A stretch of DNA of 64,000 nucleotides, taken from assembly GCA_000149265.1 (NCBI GenBank), contig CH003077.1:415138-479137 (forward strand), given 5' to 3'. This stretch comes from Ciona savignyi. Its lineage: Eukaryota > Chordata > Ascidiacea > Phlebobranchia > Cionidae. Each line of letters starts with the position of its first letter. Position 1 is the stretch's first letter. Shown here in pieces: positions 12,001-23,300 of this stretch. The position numbers and the translations under genes were made by a program. The notes beneath the pieces were generated by a model that did not search any database, was not told the DNA's origin, and worked only from the letters and a program-made list of their open reading frames with translations.

Positions 12001-13071
12001 TTTTTTTCTCCTTTGTAATGTGTCTATTCACTGACGTGTTTTAACTACTGCAGTTTTGCCGTTTAATCCTGTCTCCTTAATTTAAAGTAATTCTGCCATT
12101 CTTCTATAATGTAATGAACGAGCAAAATAATTAACTGAACTACCCTCCAGGACGTGTGCGCATACAGTGCTGTAGGAGTTCCCTCCAACAGAATGTTCAC
12201 CATCAACCACAAAGGAGAATTGAAGCAGGAACTTCTACAAACCTACACAACATCGTAGGTTTTCTTTATTTGTTTCCATTCCGGTAGTGTAGTAATATGC
12301 AAATTAGATTTAAATAACTATTAATTTGTTTTTCTTTTGAATCATATCAGATAAGAATCAGATTTAAATAAAGGTGTACATGTAAATCTAATTTTATTTA
12401 AAAAATGAAATTTTAAAATCTTTTCCCACACAGTATCTTTAGTTCTCTTATTTAAATTGAAATTTAGTATGTACCTTATCTGAATCTGATTCAGATAGAA
12501 CATTTTGATTTTGGCCCTATAGCTAAGCATCAATAGACTGTCAATTTCCATTGTTTCACCTCATAGTATACATTCGCATCTTGGGTGTTTATTGCATGAG
12601 GAAGAATGAGACCCAAACCGGAACTCACTTTAATATTCTCACAATTTTCACTTTTGTTTACTTTGTTCCCACTATAAAGTCAGAGGAAGTGTATTGTTCT
12701 TCATTTTTATAGGATATTCATTTTTATCTCCGTGAATGGGAAAACCAAGGGGGTTAACACACGGGCAATCGTCAGATCACCTCGCTACCACCGTCGGGTT
12801 ACCGGAGCTATTGCAGTGTGTTGTATATGATAGACATGTTCCATTAATTTGGCTATGCAGACATTAAATCAGATTAAAAACGCGATGTAAATTCAGTGTT
12901 CGTAAAGTAAATATTTTGTGCAGGTATTCTGGCCTTGGTGATTCTGTCGACAATTTCTTCCCACCCCTCGACCAGGACCAGGGATTCGACCGCGCGCATG
13001 AGTTCAGTACTTTTACATTCTGGAGAGAAGAAATAGTGTCGTTTGCTGATGACCTTGAAAAGTTTGAGTGA
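1..13071 (+). CDS. LPIN: Lipin (phosphatidate phosphatase), C-terminal 15 exons; 5' part lies outside the window
   Basis: Lipins are Mg-dependent phosphatidate phosphatases that make diacylglycerol at the ER; some also act as nuclear co-regulators. Exons: 1-96, 506-587, 965-1020, 1759-1877, 2471-2580, 2881-2957, 4629-4795, 5772-5871, 7570-7771, 8475-8598, 9770-10005, 10847-10999, 11507-11615, 12151-12254, 12924-13071 (TGA at 13069). Phases chain throughout and give the last 626 residues; animal lipins have roughly 900, so the N-LIP domain is upstream. Diagnostic pieces: GLYLDD (exon 4), the tryptophan motif MGWLWRR (exon 8), [10 protein letters not shown] and the HAD catalytic [10 protein letters not shown] (exon 11), YVSSRAIGQ (exon 12), [10 protein letters not shown] (exon 13) and the terminal FSTFTFWRE. 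The weakest junction is the exon 9 donor (GTCGAT at 7772). Exon 10 could instead start at 8423 with another partner. Family assignment is secure; the vertebrate paralogue cannot be assigned. Confidence 0.96.
153..253. repeat. 20-bp minisatellite in lipin intron
   Basis: About five tandem copies of a 19-20 bp unit (TTGTGCTTTTCGTGATCTAA) lie in the intron after the first lipin exon of the window. Confidence 0.85.
1105..1282. mobile_element. hAT-like MITE copy (CAGGGGTGGG family)
   Basis: 178-bp element starting CAGGGGTGGGAAAC and ending CATGTCTG. It is flanked by ATGTAGAT and TTGTAGAT, a 7/8 match to an 8-bp target duplication. The interior has the GGCCCG-rich blocks shared with copies at 1520, 18619, 36804 and 37875. 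No coding capacity. Confidence 0.75.
1520..1722. mobile_element. hAT-like MITE copy (CAGGGGTGGG family), inverted relative to 1105
   Basis: Begins CAGACATGGGCAAC and ends in CTAACCCTG, in the opposite orientation to the copy at 1105, which lies in the same lipin intron. The two could pair as an imperfect hairpin in the transcript. Flanks match 6 of 8 bases (CACTAAAT, TATTAAAT). Confidence 0.7.
3090..3425. mobile_element. G-rich MITE copy, interrupted
   Basis: The left part (AAACTAAAAGGAAGGAAGG, then GGAGTTAGGGTTAG-type repeats) runs to about 3200. The right terminus (CTTTCCCTCCTTTTA) is at 3395-3415. About 190 bp of unrelated AT-rich sequence lies between, suggesting an insertion into, or rearrangement of, the element in a lipin intron. 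Confidence 0.6.
4150..4290. mobile_element. Truncated G-rich MITE
   Basis: Contains the GGGGTTGGGGTAAGGGTT interior and the right terminus ending TTTTAGTGTTGCCC. The left terminus is missing. The 60 bp after it resemble the 60 bp after 3415, so the two places share a duplicated flank. Confidence 0.65.
5203..5606. repeat. 21-22 bp AT-rich minisatellite in lipin intron
   Basis: About 18 tandem copies of a unit like ACCAAAAATTAAATGTCAAA fill this part of the intron before the exon at 5772. Confidence 0.9.
5898..6261. repeat. 20-bp minisatellite in lipin intron
   Basis: About 18 tandem copies of GTGGTTGACTGGTTAATTTG with scattered substitutions, starting 27 bp after the lipin exon ending at 5871. 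It is unrelated in sequence to the array at 5203 in the preceding intron. Confidence 0.9.
7294..7394 (-). mobile_element. Compact tRNA-like SINE, copy 1
   Basis: Read on the minus strand: a box-A-like GTGTGGC(C/T)(G/A)AATGG segment, then GTTAACGC, then about 60 bp, a box-B-like GGGTTCGAAAC, and an A-rich 3' tail (T-run just before 7294 on +). About 105 bp; six further copies in the window. Confidence 0.7.
7421..7526 (-). mobile_element. Compact tRNA-like SINE, copy 2
   Basis: Same structure and orientation as the copy at 7294, from which it is separated by 26 bp. Box-A-like TGGCCGAACGG and box-B-like GGGTTCGAAAC on the minus strand. It does not fold as a convincing cloverleaf, so I do not call a tRNA gene. 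Confidence 0.7.
7838..8128 (-). mobile_element. tRNA-derived SINE (about 290-bp family), copy 1
   Basis: Reverse-orientation copy. The family's 3' end (AACATGAATATCCTATCC sense) is at the left and the tRNA-like head is at the right. Near full length, in the lipin intron before the exon at 8475. Confidence 0.8.
8587..9608. repeat. Minisatellite that has incorporated the end of a lipin exon
   Basis: About 40 tandem units of roughly 23 bp (TTGTGCAACACTGAAATTTC) fill the intron after the lipin exon ending at 8598. Within the array GAGCAACTGGTGGGTTCTAT, matching the last exon bases plus the 5' splice site, recurs at 8851 and 9165, giving a higher-order period of about 314 bp. The reverse strand has open frames of over 80 codons made only of this repeat; they are not genes. 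Confidence 0.9.
10436..10730 (+). mobile_element. tRNA-derived SINE, copy 2, full length
   Basis: Good reference copy: tRNA-like head GGCCGGTTAGTCTAGCAGTT (box A) and GTTATAGGTGCGAAAC (box B), conserved body with CCCAGCGGATTAATGGGTT, and 3' end AACATGAATATTCTATCC. In the lipin intron between 10005 and 10847. Confidence 0.85.
11050..11215. mobile_element. Degenerate G-rich MITE
   Basis: TTTGGCTAAGGTTAGA-type repeats followed by a right terminus CCTTTTAGTGTTGCCG; the left terminus is not recognisable. In the lipin intron before 11507. Confidence 0.45.
12713..12853 (-). mobile_element. tRNA-derived SINE, 5'-truncated
   Basis: Carries only the 3' half of the family (reverse orientation) and stops before the tRNA-like head. 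It ends 70 bp before the last lipin exon. Confidence 0.75.
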
Positions 13072-14399
13072 ATATGCAAATGAACTCGAAATCTTAAGCG
13101 AGCTCTGTGTTCTCTTCCACGAAGGCAACCTTTTCATCACAAACACCCACAAGATCATAAATCAGCATCTTTTTTTCTGTACCAGCTAATTTTTCTTCAT
13201 AAAAATAAAAGTAACAAAAACGGGGCAGAAAATACTCGATATCTGTTTAATTTTTTCTTCAACTGCTATTAAATTTGATTGGTCAGTGTTGCAAACTTTC
13301 TTACTCTTGGTGAAACCCCTTTCTTGTTTTGTGTGAAACCATAGCCAATTTGGTATTGGCTTTCATTGGTTAATGGCAAAAAAGCATTGAATTTGCTTAG
13401 AAAAGGTAATTCAGGTGAAACACCTTGACCTCTATGTGACATCACATTCACACTAGTGATGTCATAATGATACATGCAAACCAGTGACCTCACAATGAGA
13501 TCAACCGGTTCCACATTAAAAACTTTATTTATTTGTTGTGTTTTTGCTTCATCATTGCAAACCTAGCCTTTATGGAATACTAGATATTGTCCCAGTTTTC
13601 AACACAAATGTTTGTTTTTTTGTAATTGTTCCTTCATTTTTGCCTCTGAATGTTTGAAAAAGCCTTCTCCCATTTATTCCAATTTAGCACTTAATTTTTC
13701 CATTTAGATTAATACGAAATTTCATGTTTTTGAAAAAAAAACTTTTTGTTGTGTGTTGCTTAGTTTAATTTATTTCGTAAGAATCAAATTTTATTTTCAA
13801 GACTAAGAAGATTCTGATATTTTTTTCTGTTTCAATTTGTAGCATCCTGCAAAACAGCCAACCTTAATTAGCTTCATCTATGTTCCTGTTGTTTGTTGTA
13901 TGCGTGACTTGGATATGCAATAATAAAACCTCGCATAGGAAAATCGCAGAAAATCTCCGAAAAATATTAACTGTTTCTATTGAAAATTTCAACCGCTAGG
14001 TGGGCGTCATGCGAAACAGCTGATTGTAAAAAAAATCCCCTAAAATGCGTTGTTTAAACAAACAGGAATTTGGCAAATTGCGGAAATCTAATTATTGCAA
14101 TCCTTGCCGCAAGCTCGTATGACCATGCTCGTTATAGTTGTGCGTGGTAGGGCATTGGTTGCATTAAAAAACTCCAGAGGTATTTGCTTAACTAGGTCTG
14201 CCTGTGGCTCTCTTTGAGCGCTTTAGTATATAGATGAAGTAACTTATCCGGCTGGCTTTAATTTTATTCAAAAATATGTGTTGCAAAAAATCACCAATAA
14301 TGAACTTTAGCGAATTGATAACGACACCTTTGTACAGCGTGCTTAATTATGATTTAAATATTTTAATGTGTTATCCGTTACTAAAATAACATACGCAAA
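13072..14399. other. Lipin 3' UTR and lipin-USP intergenic region
   Basis: AT-rich sequence with two AATAAA signals. The minus-strand open frame at 13269-13514 has no recognisable domain and no splice-site support. I see no gene, RNA or repeat here. Confidence 0.5.
13204..13209 (+). promoter_or_regulatory. Candidate lipin poly(A) signal
   Basis: AATAAA lies 133 nt after the lipin stop codon. A second AATAAA is at 13922-13927. Either could define the 3' end. Confidence 0.4.
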
Positions 14400-17300
14400 A
14401 TGACGTCAAACAATTCACTGGAATGCCCGCATATCAACTTGTTCAAAGAAACTAACGGAATCGAACCTTTCCGGATAACCCAAAAGTGGTTGGTACACTG
14501 CAGTACTGTTGAGGCAAGACAGGTAAAGTTTTGTTGACTAATATTTAGGGTGGAACATATTAATGTTTGTTCCAGTCTGTTGGAAAACAGAGTTTTTACC
14601 TCATGCTCACAGTCTGGTTACTGCAGGTTATTGCAGTATGTTCCATGTATGATATAACTTTGTTATTTTTTTGAGTGTTCTGGATTATTTTGTCCTGGTT
14701 AGTCTGGTGGTTTAGTGAGATGCCTTTCAACCGATAGGGTTAAGGTTTGAAACTGGTCGCTAGCTAATCGGTTGTGTCCGTGAAAGGCACTTAAACTGAC
14801 ATTGCCTGAACCCAGCGGATTAATAGGTTCTACCGAATTGAAGGAACGTGTGTATCATATACACTGCAATAGCTCCGGTAACCCGCTGGTGGGCGCGAGG
14901 TGATCTGACAATTGCCCGTGTGTTAACCCCCTTGGTTTTCCCATTAAAGGGGATAAACATAATTATCCTATCCTATTCTACTAAAACTAAAGTAATGGAA
15001 TGGCACGTTTAAATTATTCATACAACATTACTAAACATATCCATGTATTACAATATGCTTTTTCCAAACACCCAGGTTCGAGCACGGTCATGCATATGCA
15101 GGGTGTGCCAGAGCTATGGTGGTCGACTTCATACTTGTCTACATTGCATCTATTTTGGTTGCTATGAAAGGTATACCATTGTGGTTTGTTACGTTTAGTT
15201 TAGTTTTAGTTTATTCATTTTTTGCCCCAACATTAAAAAATGGCAAATAAATCAAATCACGACACATGATCAGAAAAAGACGGCAAAACGAACAGTCGTT
15301 AAACCAAACCTAAGAGAAAAAACAACAATGTGTAAACAAAATTTAAGATTAAACGATATGCGATATTATTCTCAGACTGTGTATACAGGATCCCATTGAG
15401 TTGTATAATATTAGTGTTAATAATGGGGTTGGGGTGACATGACAAAGCAGATTAACTTTGCTGTGGTGTGCCAGCCGGTAGAGTAACAGATAAGTAGATT
15501 CTGATAAACAATTTTGGAAAAATGTTTGTTAAATTTTTATCTAAATAGTTAGCTTTTAGGTGGTACTTTAAAGTCAATTGTGTTACCCCCCCCATCCCTT
15601 TACCAGTTCTGCATCTGCAACTCAATGCAGCAAGCAATCAAAGCCAATTTGTTTAATCATAACCTTGTTGTGACCCCAGACAGCACATCCACAAGCATGC
15701 ACGAGATTCCAACCACTACCTGGCCATGGATCTCAGTTTTGGCCAGATGTACTGCTTCCTCTGTCAAGATTATGTTTACGATAAAGAAGTGGAGCAATAT
15801 GCACAAGTATGAATGAGGGTTCTGTATTTTTTTTATGTAGGAAAACCAAGGGGGGGGGAAACCAAGGGGGTCAGATCACATGTAAGTTGAAAAAGTTGAG
15901 TTACCACAGGGGAAACTGCCAGACTACCCTTTGACACTGTCAGAACTGTCTTTGACACTGTTTGACACTTTGACACTGGAGCTTTTGAAGTGTTTTGTAT
16001 ATTATTGAAATGTTTCTTTAATTTACTAGAAATGTTTTAAGGATGTTTAAGTTAAATAAGAACTTAAGAAATGTTTCAAACAGGTCGTACTTTAATATCC
16101 CTCGATAACCTAGCCATGTGCGCGATGTAAACTGACGATTGCCAGTTAAATTACGGCCCAATGCATTTTCCCAAATTTTTCAATCATGGAAATAAAACAT
16201 AAATAACCCTTTTCCTAAACTTGAATAATAACTTCTAACTTCTCCGCGTTTATACACAGAAAGAATGGGCGAAAGTTTGTCGTTTTAACGGTTGGAGCGA
16301 AAGTTTACTCTCCACATTGCCATACTGGGAACCCACAGGTGATATGCATTGCATGAAGTTTGGTGAGCACGAGGTGATCTGCCGATTACCTGTGTGTTAA
16401 CTCCATATGGTTTTTCCATTCATAAACCTGAACATCCTATAATTATAATCATTGCATAACTCGATGGTGGACGCTAGGTGATCTGACGATTACCTGTGTG
16501 TTAACCCCCTTTTTAGGTTTCCGTTTATTACTTTTGTCAAAAACTTAATGCAATTAAAACAAAAAAATATGACCCAGACAAGGGTAATAAAGGCGAAATG
16601 AACAAAATGTTGAACCTATCTCCAACTGATTAGTCATGTGGTGTAGTTGCAGATTCTAAACTGGTCGCTAGCTAGTCTGTTGTGTCCTTGGGCAAGGCAT
16701 ACACAACACAATGCAATAGCTCCGGTAACCCGCAGGTGGACGCGAGGTGATCTGACGATTGCCCATGTGTTAACATCCTTGGTTTTTCAATTCACAGGGA
16801 TAAACATAAACATCATATCCTAAGTAACAATAGATGAGGTCGTTAAACTCAAATAAAGCAATTTGTAAATTTTTGCACATTTTGAAATCCACAGAGAATA
16901 AAAAGAAACTTAATTTAAATATTAGTTCTCTCTATCAAACAAACTACAGACTGGTAAAATCTATATCGACGACCTGATATTTCCTTGTATGTCAAAGGCA
17001 TCCAATTACATATTTAACCTCGGGCAGATTTCATTTTGATTAAAATTTAGCTTAAAATGAATTTAAACATAACGCTTCAATCATCATAATAGACATATAA
17101 AGGTATAGGCCCGCAAGCTTTCACACACACTGGTACATTTTTTGCTCTCTTTATTTAGGTTTACGTATGAATTGTTATCGTTCTTTCAAAACAACAATAT
17201 TAACTTCTGAACTTTTACAAAACAACAAAATCAACTTCTGCTTCTACTAAACAGGAATAGGACTTCTATGGCCTAAATTCCTGGTCCCGGTGGCTACCGT

Positions 17301-20300
17301 TCACCCGCCCATATTAATGTAATGTAATGCACAGGAACTGAACTTGAATATTTGAAGTTGAATCCAAAACGACGGAAAATAGCAGCGGACAGCTATGTGG
17401 GATTGCGTGGATTGGTCAATCTCGGGAACACCTGTTTCATGAACTGCATCTTGCAGGTAACACAACTTTTTACATTTATTTTATCTTTTAGATTAGTGGT
17501 TCTTAAACTTTTTAGTCGTAACTACCATGGTAGACCAGTTAACCATTTTTGTTGTTGCCTGTTGTCAAAATCTAGAGCAGTGGTTCTTAAACTTTTTAGT
17601 CGCACCCCTCTTAAAGTTTGTCATTCATGCTCACGTCTCACCTAGCCTCAAAAATCTAATTCAAGAAAAATGAAACAATAATTTATTTACCATTTTTCTG
17701 CTTAGTGTACAGGATGCACTAGGGTGGGAAAGTTTTGTTGGCATTGTTAAATGAGGAATGTGTTTCGATTCTGGATTACTTGGTTGTTTATGGGTATAAC
17801 CCTTTCTTATTAAGTGGTCTAATGATGTATACATGTTATACAGCATTGTAAACTACATCTTAATTTATAATTTCTAAATTACAAACTGTCAAAATTACAG
17901 CCTGGTACAACATCTTTTACGAATATTAATTATAGCTTGTAAATCAATGTCTAAAACTGCACAAGCTGCAGCTGTGCAAGCGTAATGAATCCTGTTTTTT
18001 TTAATTGATTTAAAACCAGACACCCAACACACAGTTCTCTACATTTGTACGTTTTTCGTTTGACATAACTTTTAAATTTCATTTCTCTCATATTTAAAAC
18101 AATTTTTTATTGCAAAAACACTCGGGAGTAAATTGACCAAAACTAGGATATGTCGGTAGATAAAAATGGTTATTGTTTTTTGTTGTTTTGAAATGGTGTT
18201 TGGTCATATGGAATAAAGGAATTTACAAGTCACCATGTAACAGAAAATGTAAATATTTATAGGCTGACTTTTGCCCTTAAAACAGAACCCAATTTGTCTG
18301 TTAATTATATTTTTACTTGGTAGAGTAATTTAATAGACACTCCAAAACCAATGCACAATCAATCACTACAAAAAGGTTTTTGAGACTAATTACCACTCAC
18401 CTTGTAGGTGGGCCTTGGTGGTTTGTTTACAGTGATTATACTGTGACAAGATGTAAATGTTCACGCAGTATACTTTTTTTTAAGATTGGTTAATGAAAAA
18501 TAGCTTAAATATATACTTTACCATCACGTCCATGCATTCGAGTAAAAACGAGTTTAGTTTTCATCTGCAATTTCAATCGGTTGAAATTGGATTGTTGAGC
18601 AGAGTTGTTTACTTTTATCAGGCATAGGCAACATATGGCTCGCAGATTGTATCTAACCATACCCTGTGATGTGGCCCTTGCATTAGTAAATAAATATGTG
18701 GTTAAGATATTGAATACTATTCGTGTAATAATCTGAACCACCAAGGACTTCATTTTCCCACGTCTGGCCTGCCGACTAGAGAAGTTGTCCACCCATGTTC
18801 TAGAGGCTGGTTTCGATCCCACTACCTCACAGGCGGCAACCCAACATAGTACATAAGCAAGGTGGTCCCAAGTTGACATTTTTATTAGAGGTTCTACATA
18901 AGCAAAGTGGTCAAAAATTTTGCCAACCCCTGCTTGACATCAATTATTGCTCGTATCTCCGCAGGCATTCGTACACACGCCAATGCTTCGGGACTATTTC
19001 CTTGCCGAGCGCCACGAATGCGATAAAGAACAATGCTTGGTGTGCGAGATGACTCGCTTGTTCCAGGTAAGTGGTTGCGATCGTCCAATTACGAGGTGTT
19101 AGCGGCCGTTGTCTTGGTCAGATACGTCAATGGGTTTCAAAAAATTAATAGGCCTATCAATAAAAATTATATCATTAACTTTATATCAATAACAAATCTA
19201 TCAATGTTTAAAAATATCAATACAGTAATACACATACTGCGATAACAAGAAAGTTGACAATTGACCGATTACTTGGGTTTTAATGAGTGTCATTGGCCAC
19301 ATTTATATCTACCATCACAGTTTAACCTATTCTGAGTATTCCATCTTAAAAATGTATTTTTATTTAAGAGGAACATCCTATCCAAAGAGTTTTTTTGAAA
19401 CCATTTTCTTTAGTTGAATCCTTCCTTTTGCGAGTCCAGTGCTTAACAATGAATTTAACCTGACTAATGAATATAATTGCTTGGCAATACTCTCTCAAAC
19501 ATAGAATTATTATACAATTTTGGTCGTGTTTAATACGAGGTAAACATTTCTTCGAGTTTAATTCAAATAAATTTTAAAATTCAAATTCTGTATTTTTTTA
19601 TAACATTTTAAAGTTTTACATTTGTAATGCTTTTGAACAAGATTATTGGATAACCTTTCAACTGCGGTTTTAATTGGATGATTGCCTGAATTATAATGGC
19701 TGCTTATGTCACATACACATTATAAATGAATATTCCATCCACCTCCGTTAACATACAACAGATTAGTTTGGTAGTTTAGTGCGTTGCCTTTCAGCCCAAG
19801 GGTTGTTGGTACGAAACTGGTCGCTAGTTAGTCGGTCGTGTCCTTAGACAAGGCACTTTATGGACATTGCCTGAACCCAGCGGATTAATGGGTTCTACCA
19901 AATTGAAGGAACATCTCAATCATACACAACACATTGCAATAGCTCCGGTAACCCGACGGTGGGCGCGAGGTCATCTGACGATTGCCCGTGTGTTAAACCC
20001 CTTGGTTTCCCATTCACGGGGATAAACCTGGATATTCCATGTAATCCACAGAAATTCTACGCTGGGGAGAAGACAGCTTACATCCCGTTCCGACTACTCC
20101 ATCTAGTGTGGACAAACGCACGCCACCTAGCGGGCTACGAGCAGCAAGACGCCCACGAGTTCCTCATCGCAGCTCTCGATCTCCTCCATCAGCATCTAAG
20201 TGCGAGGTCAGGATCAATTTCTGTCGATACATTTTTTGTTGAAAAATTTTAGTTGATCAATTTTTGTCTCTAAATCTGTTCGATCAGAAACCTTGCCGTA

Positions 20301-23300
20301 TGCGTTCAATTTGTGTAGACCTGAAATCCATGAAATGTTAAGCAACATCATTAATTTTACATCTTCGTTTTTGACTATAGCTATTTTGTTAAACTCCGAT
20401 TGGGTAGTTTGTTATCTTTTCCTATTTCTGCCATTTGAACGGTTAATGAAGAGACCACAGGGTGTCCATGGAATAAAAAAATTCTTTATTACCTTTTAGC
20501 CTCAAGAAATATTAATAACTTCCGATATAAATATTAATTTTAAATGATTGTATATCCTGACATCTGATGTTGTTATAAATTATAAAACTATATTTTAACT
20601 TATAATTTAAAATGGTGAATGATGGTAGGCTGGTATAATATGGTTTGATGGTGTATAAAATGATATTTGTTGGTTTGATGTACATTAATTAGCATATGGT
20701 GCACTTAGGAAGGGAGCAAAAGTGTAAGAAACGCAATTTGAGAAGTTTAGTTTAGTTTATTCATTTTTTGCACCAGTTTTTAAAAATGGCAAACGAATAT
20801 AACCACGACACAGGAACGGGAAAAAAACGGCAAAACGAACAATCGTTAAAACACGTCATTAAAAAAATAGAAATTAATAAATATAGCGGACGCCGCCGCC
20901 AAACCTAGGTGAAAGAACAAGTGTAAGAAAAGAGTGTAAGAAAACTAAATTTTACTTTTTCCTCTAATTTGACATATTTTCCACCTTTCAGCAACGATGC
21001 TTGCAACATTAACAACAACAATATCATCAGCGGACGACCTGGCATGTCAATCAATTTGATTGACAGCTCAAACCACGTGATAGTGGACGAGGACAGCAAT
21101 GAACGAGGCAACCCGTGCGACTGCATCATCGACCAGATCTTCACCGGTGGGTGGCAGTCTGACGTCACATGTCAGATGTGTGGGGGGGTGTCAACTACCA
21201 TAGATCCGTTCTGGGACATCTCTCTCGATCTGCCAGGTTTGACGCAATATTTCGTCCTGCTGCTGCGATTTTTCGATGGTTACACGTTTATCGTCCTGCC
21301 GCAATTTATCGATGGTTACATATTACATTTGATTCAAGTACGGTATATTCCTTGAGCAACAGTGCACTGAATCATGTTGCGTTCTTCTGACGAATGTGTC
21401 ACTTTTTTATGAGTACCGTTGTTACCACAGAGCATAACTTAGTAAAATTTAATAAGTTTGATCATTTTGCTAACTTACACAATAAATAGACCCACGCCGG
21501 TTAGTTTGACCTTAGTTGCTCTTATTTATTTGTGGTACATTTGCTTTTCATTTTAAATGTGGTAGTTGACTGTTCTTATATTGCAATTATATAGTTTTTT
21601 TTAGATGTGGCTCTAACAGTCAACTAAACCTTAACAAATAAAGAATACGACAATAAAAAAATAAAAAAACTATTTTTTGTAATGCCGTCCTGATTAACGC
21701 ATTTAGCCACACAATTCATGTTTTTCAATTTCTTCCTTTAGGTTCGATGTCAAGCCCTTGGCACTGCATGTCGCCGACCCAAGCCTCTGTTCCCGGTATG
21801 GCTGGGCTTGGATCTCCCACAGTTAATGGGGCGAACGACCAGCAACGACCAATGTCATTGAAAGATTGTCTAAACAGGTAAACACACGTACGTATCATGA
21901 AAAGGCGCGAACACGTGACACCACTGATTAGTTCACACTAAAGTAAGAAGCAAGGCGCACGCTAATAATCAAAGGCACAACAAAGGAATTACACTGTTAC
22001 AATACGACCTGTAGTTATTGAGGCCGCACATTTGCCCAATTATGTTAATTTCCATTAGTCCTAATAATCTGTTTTGTTTCATATTGTTGAACTCTAACTT
22101 TTATTGTGAGTACAATTTAGCGGTTATTCACGATTACATTTTGTGATATTCGAATAGCTTGTTGGAATGGTACGTCTACTTTCTCTAGAGGGTTGTATCT
22201 CCAAAACTATCCGCTAACAAGTAGATTATATAAGACACATTATACCCAAACTCAGTGAATATACGAGTTGTACTAAAACAGAAAGCAAGTCTCATACAAA
22301 ACACACTGCAATAGCAATGTTAACCGGACGGTAGGCGCGAGGTGATCTGATAGTTACCTATGTAAGAACGTTGCTATACGTATTATAAAGGTAATCTGTA
22401 GATTGCCCGTGTGGTAACGCTTCCTTACATATCCGCGAGGTAATTTGACGATTGCCCGTGTGGTAACGCTTCCTTACGTATTCGCGATGTAATCTGACGA
22501 TTGCCCGTATGATAGAGCGCAGCTTTTTCATCCATAAGTATAAAACATAAATATCTTATCCTACTTGGTTTGTGCTATTTGACCATTCGTAACGATGCAC
22601 CGGCGGTCGGTTTATTTTCGAATATCAAATCCTGTATTTAACCATATAAACTCGTTCATTTTCCACCAGGTTCACCCGGCCAGAACACTTGGGAAGTTCG
22701 GCAAAGATTAAGTGCAGCAGTTGCCACAGCTACCAGGAATCCACTAAACAACTTACGCTTAACAAACTTCCAATCGTTTGTTGCTTCCATCTGAAACGGT
22801 TCGAACATACCAATAAGGTGAGGTTTAGTACAAGAGCAAAGAGTTTTGAGAATAGGATAGGATATTCATGTTTATCCCCGTGAATGGGAAAACGAAGAGG
22901 GTTAACACATGCAATGTTCAGATCACCTCGCGCCCATTGTCGGGTTACCGCAGATATTGCAGTGTGTTGTGTATGATTAAGACGTTCCTTTTGGTAGAAC
23001 CCATTAATCCGCTGGGTTCAGACAAATGACCGTAAAGTGCCTTGTCCAAGGACACAACCGACGCGTTAGCGACCAGTTTCGTACCTACAACCTTTCGGTT
23101 GGAACGTGTCGCACGAAACCACCAGACTGACTGGCCGGACAAAGAAGAGGTTGCCGTTTAGCAGAAAATAATTTTTATTTTTTTACCCCGGTTAAGTTTT
23201 AAACCGCATTTGGGTTGTCAAAGAAGTTAATGTATCTAAATCGGCCATGCTACCGATTTGGTCGTATCGTCAAGTTTTTAAATATGTTTTACTATTTTAA

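Noticed and set aside
12864-13158. Minus-strand frames overlapping the last lipin exon
   Set aside because: Antisense shadows; the + frame encodes the conserved lipin C-terminus.
18505-18879. 124-codon minus-strand frame in USP intron 5
   Set aside because: Half of it is the hAT-like MITE at 18619; no conserved domain.
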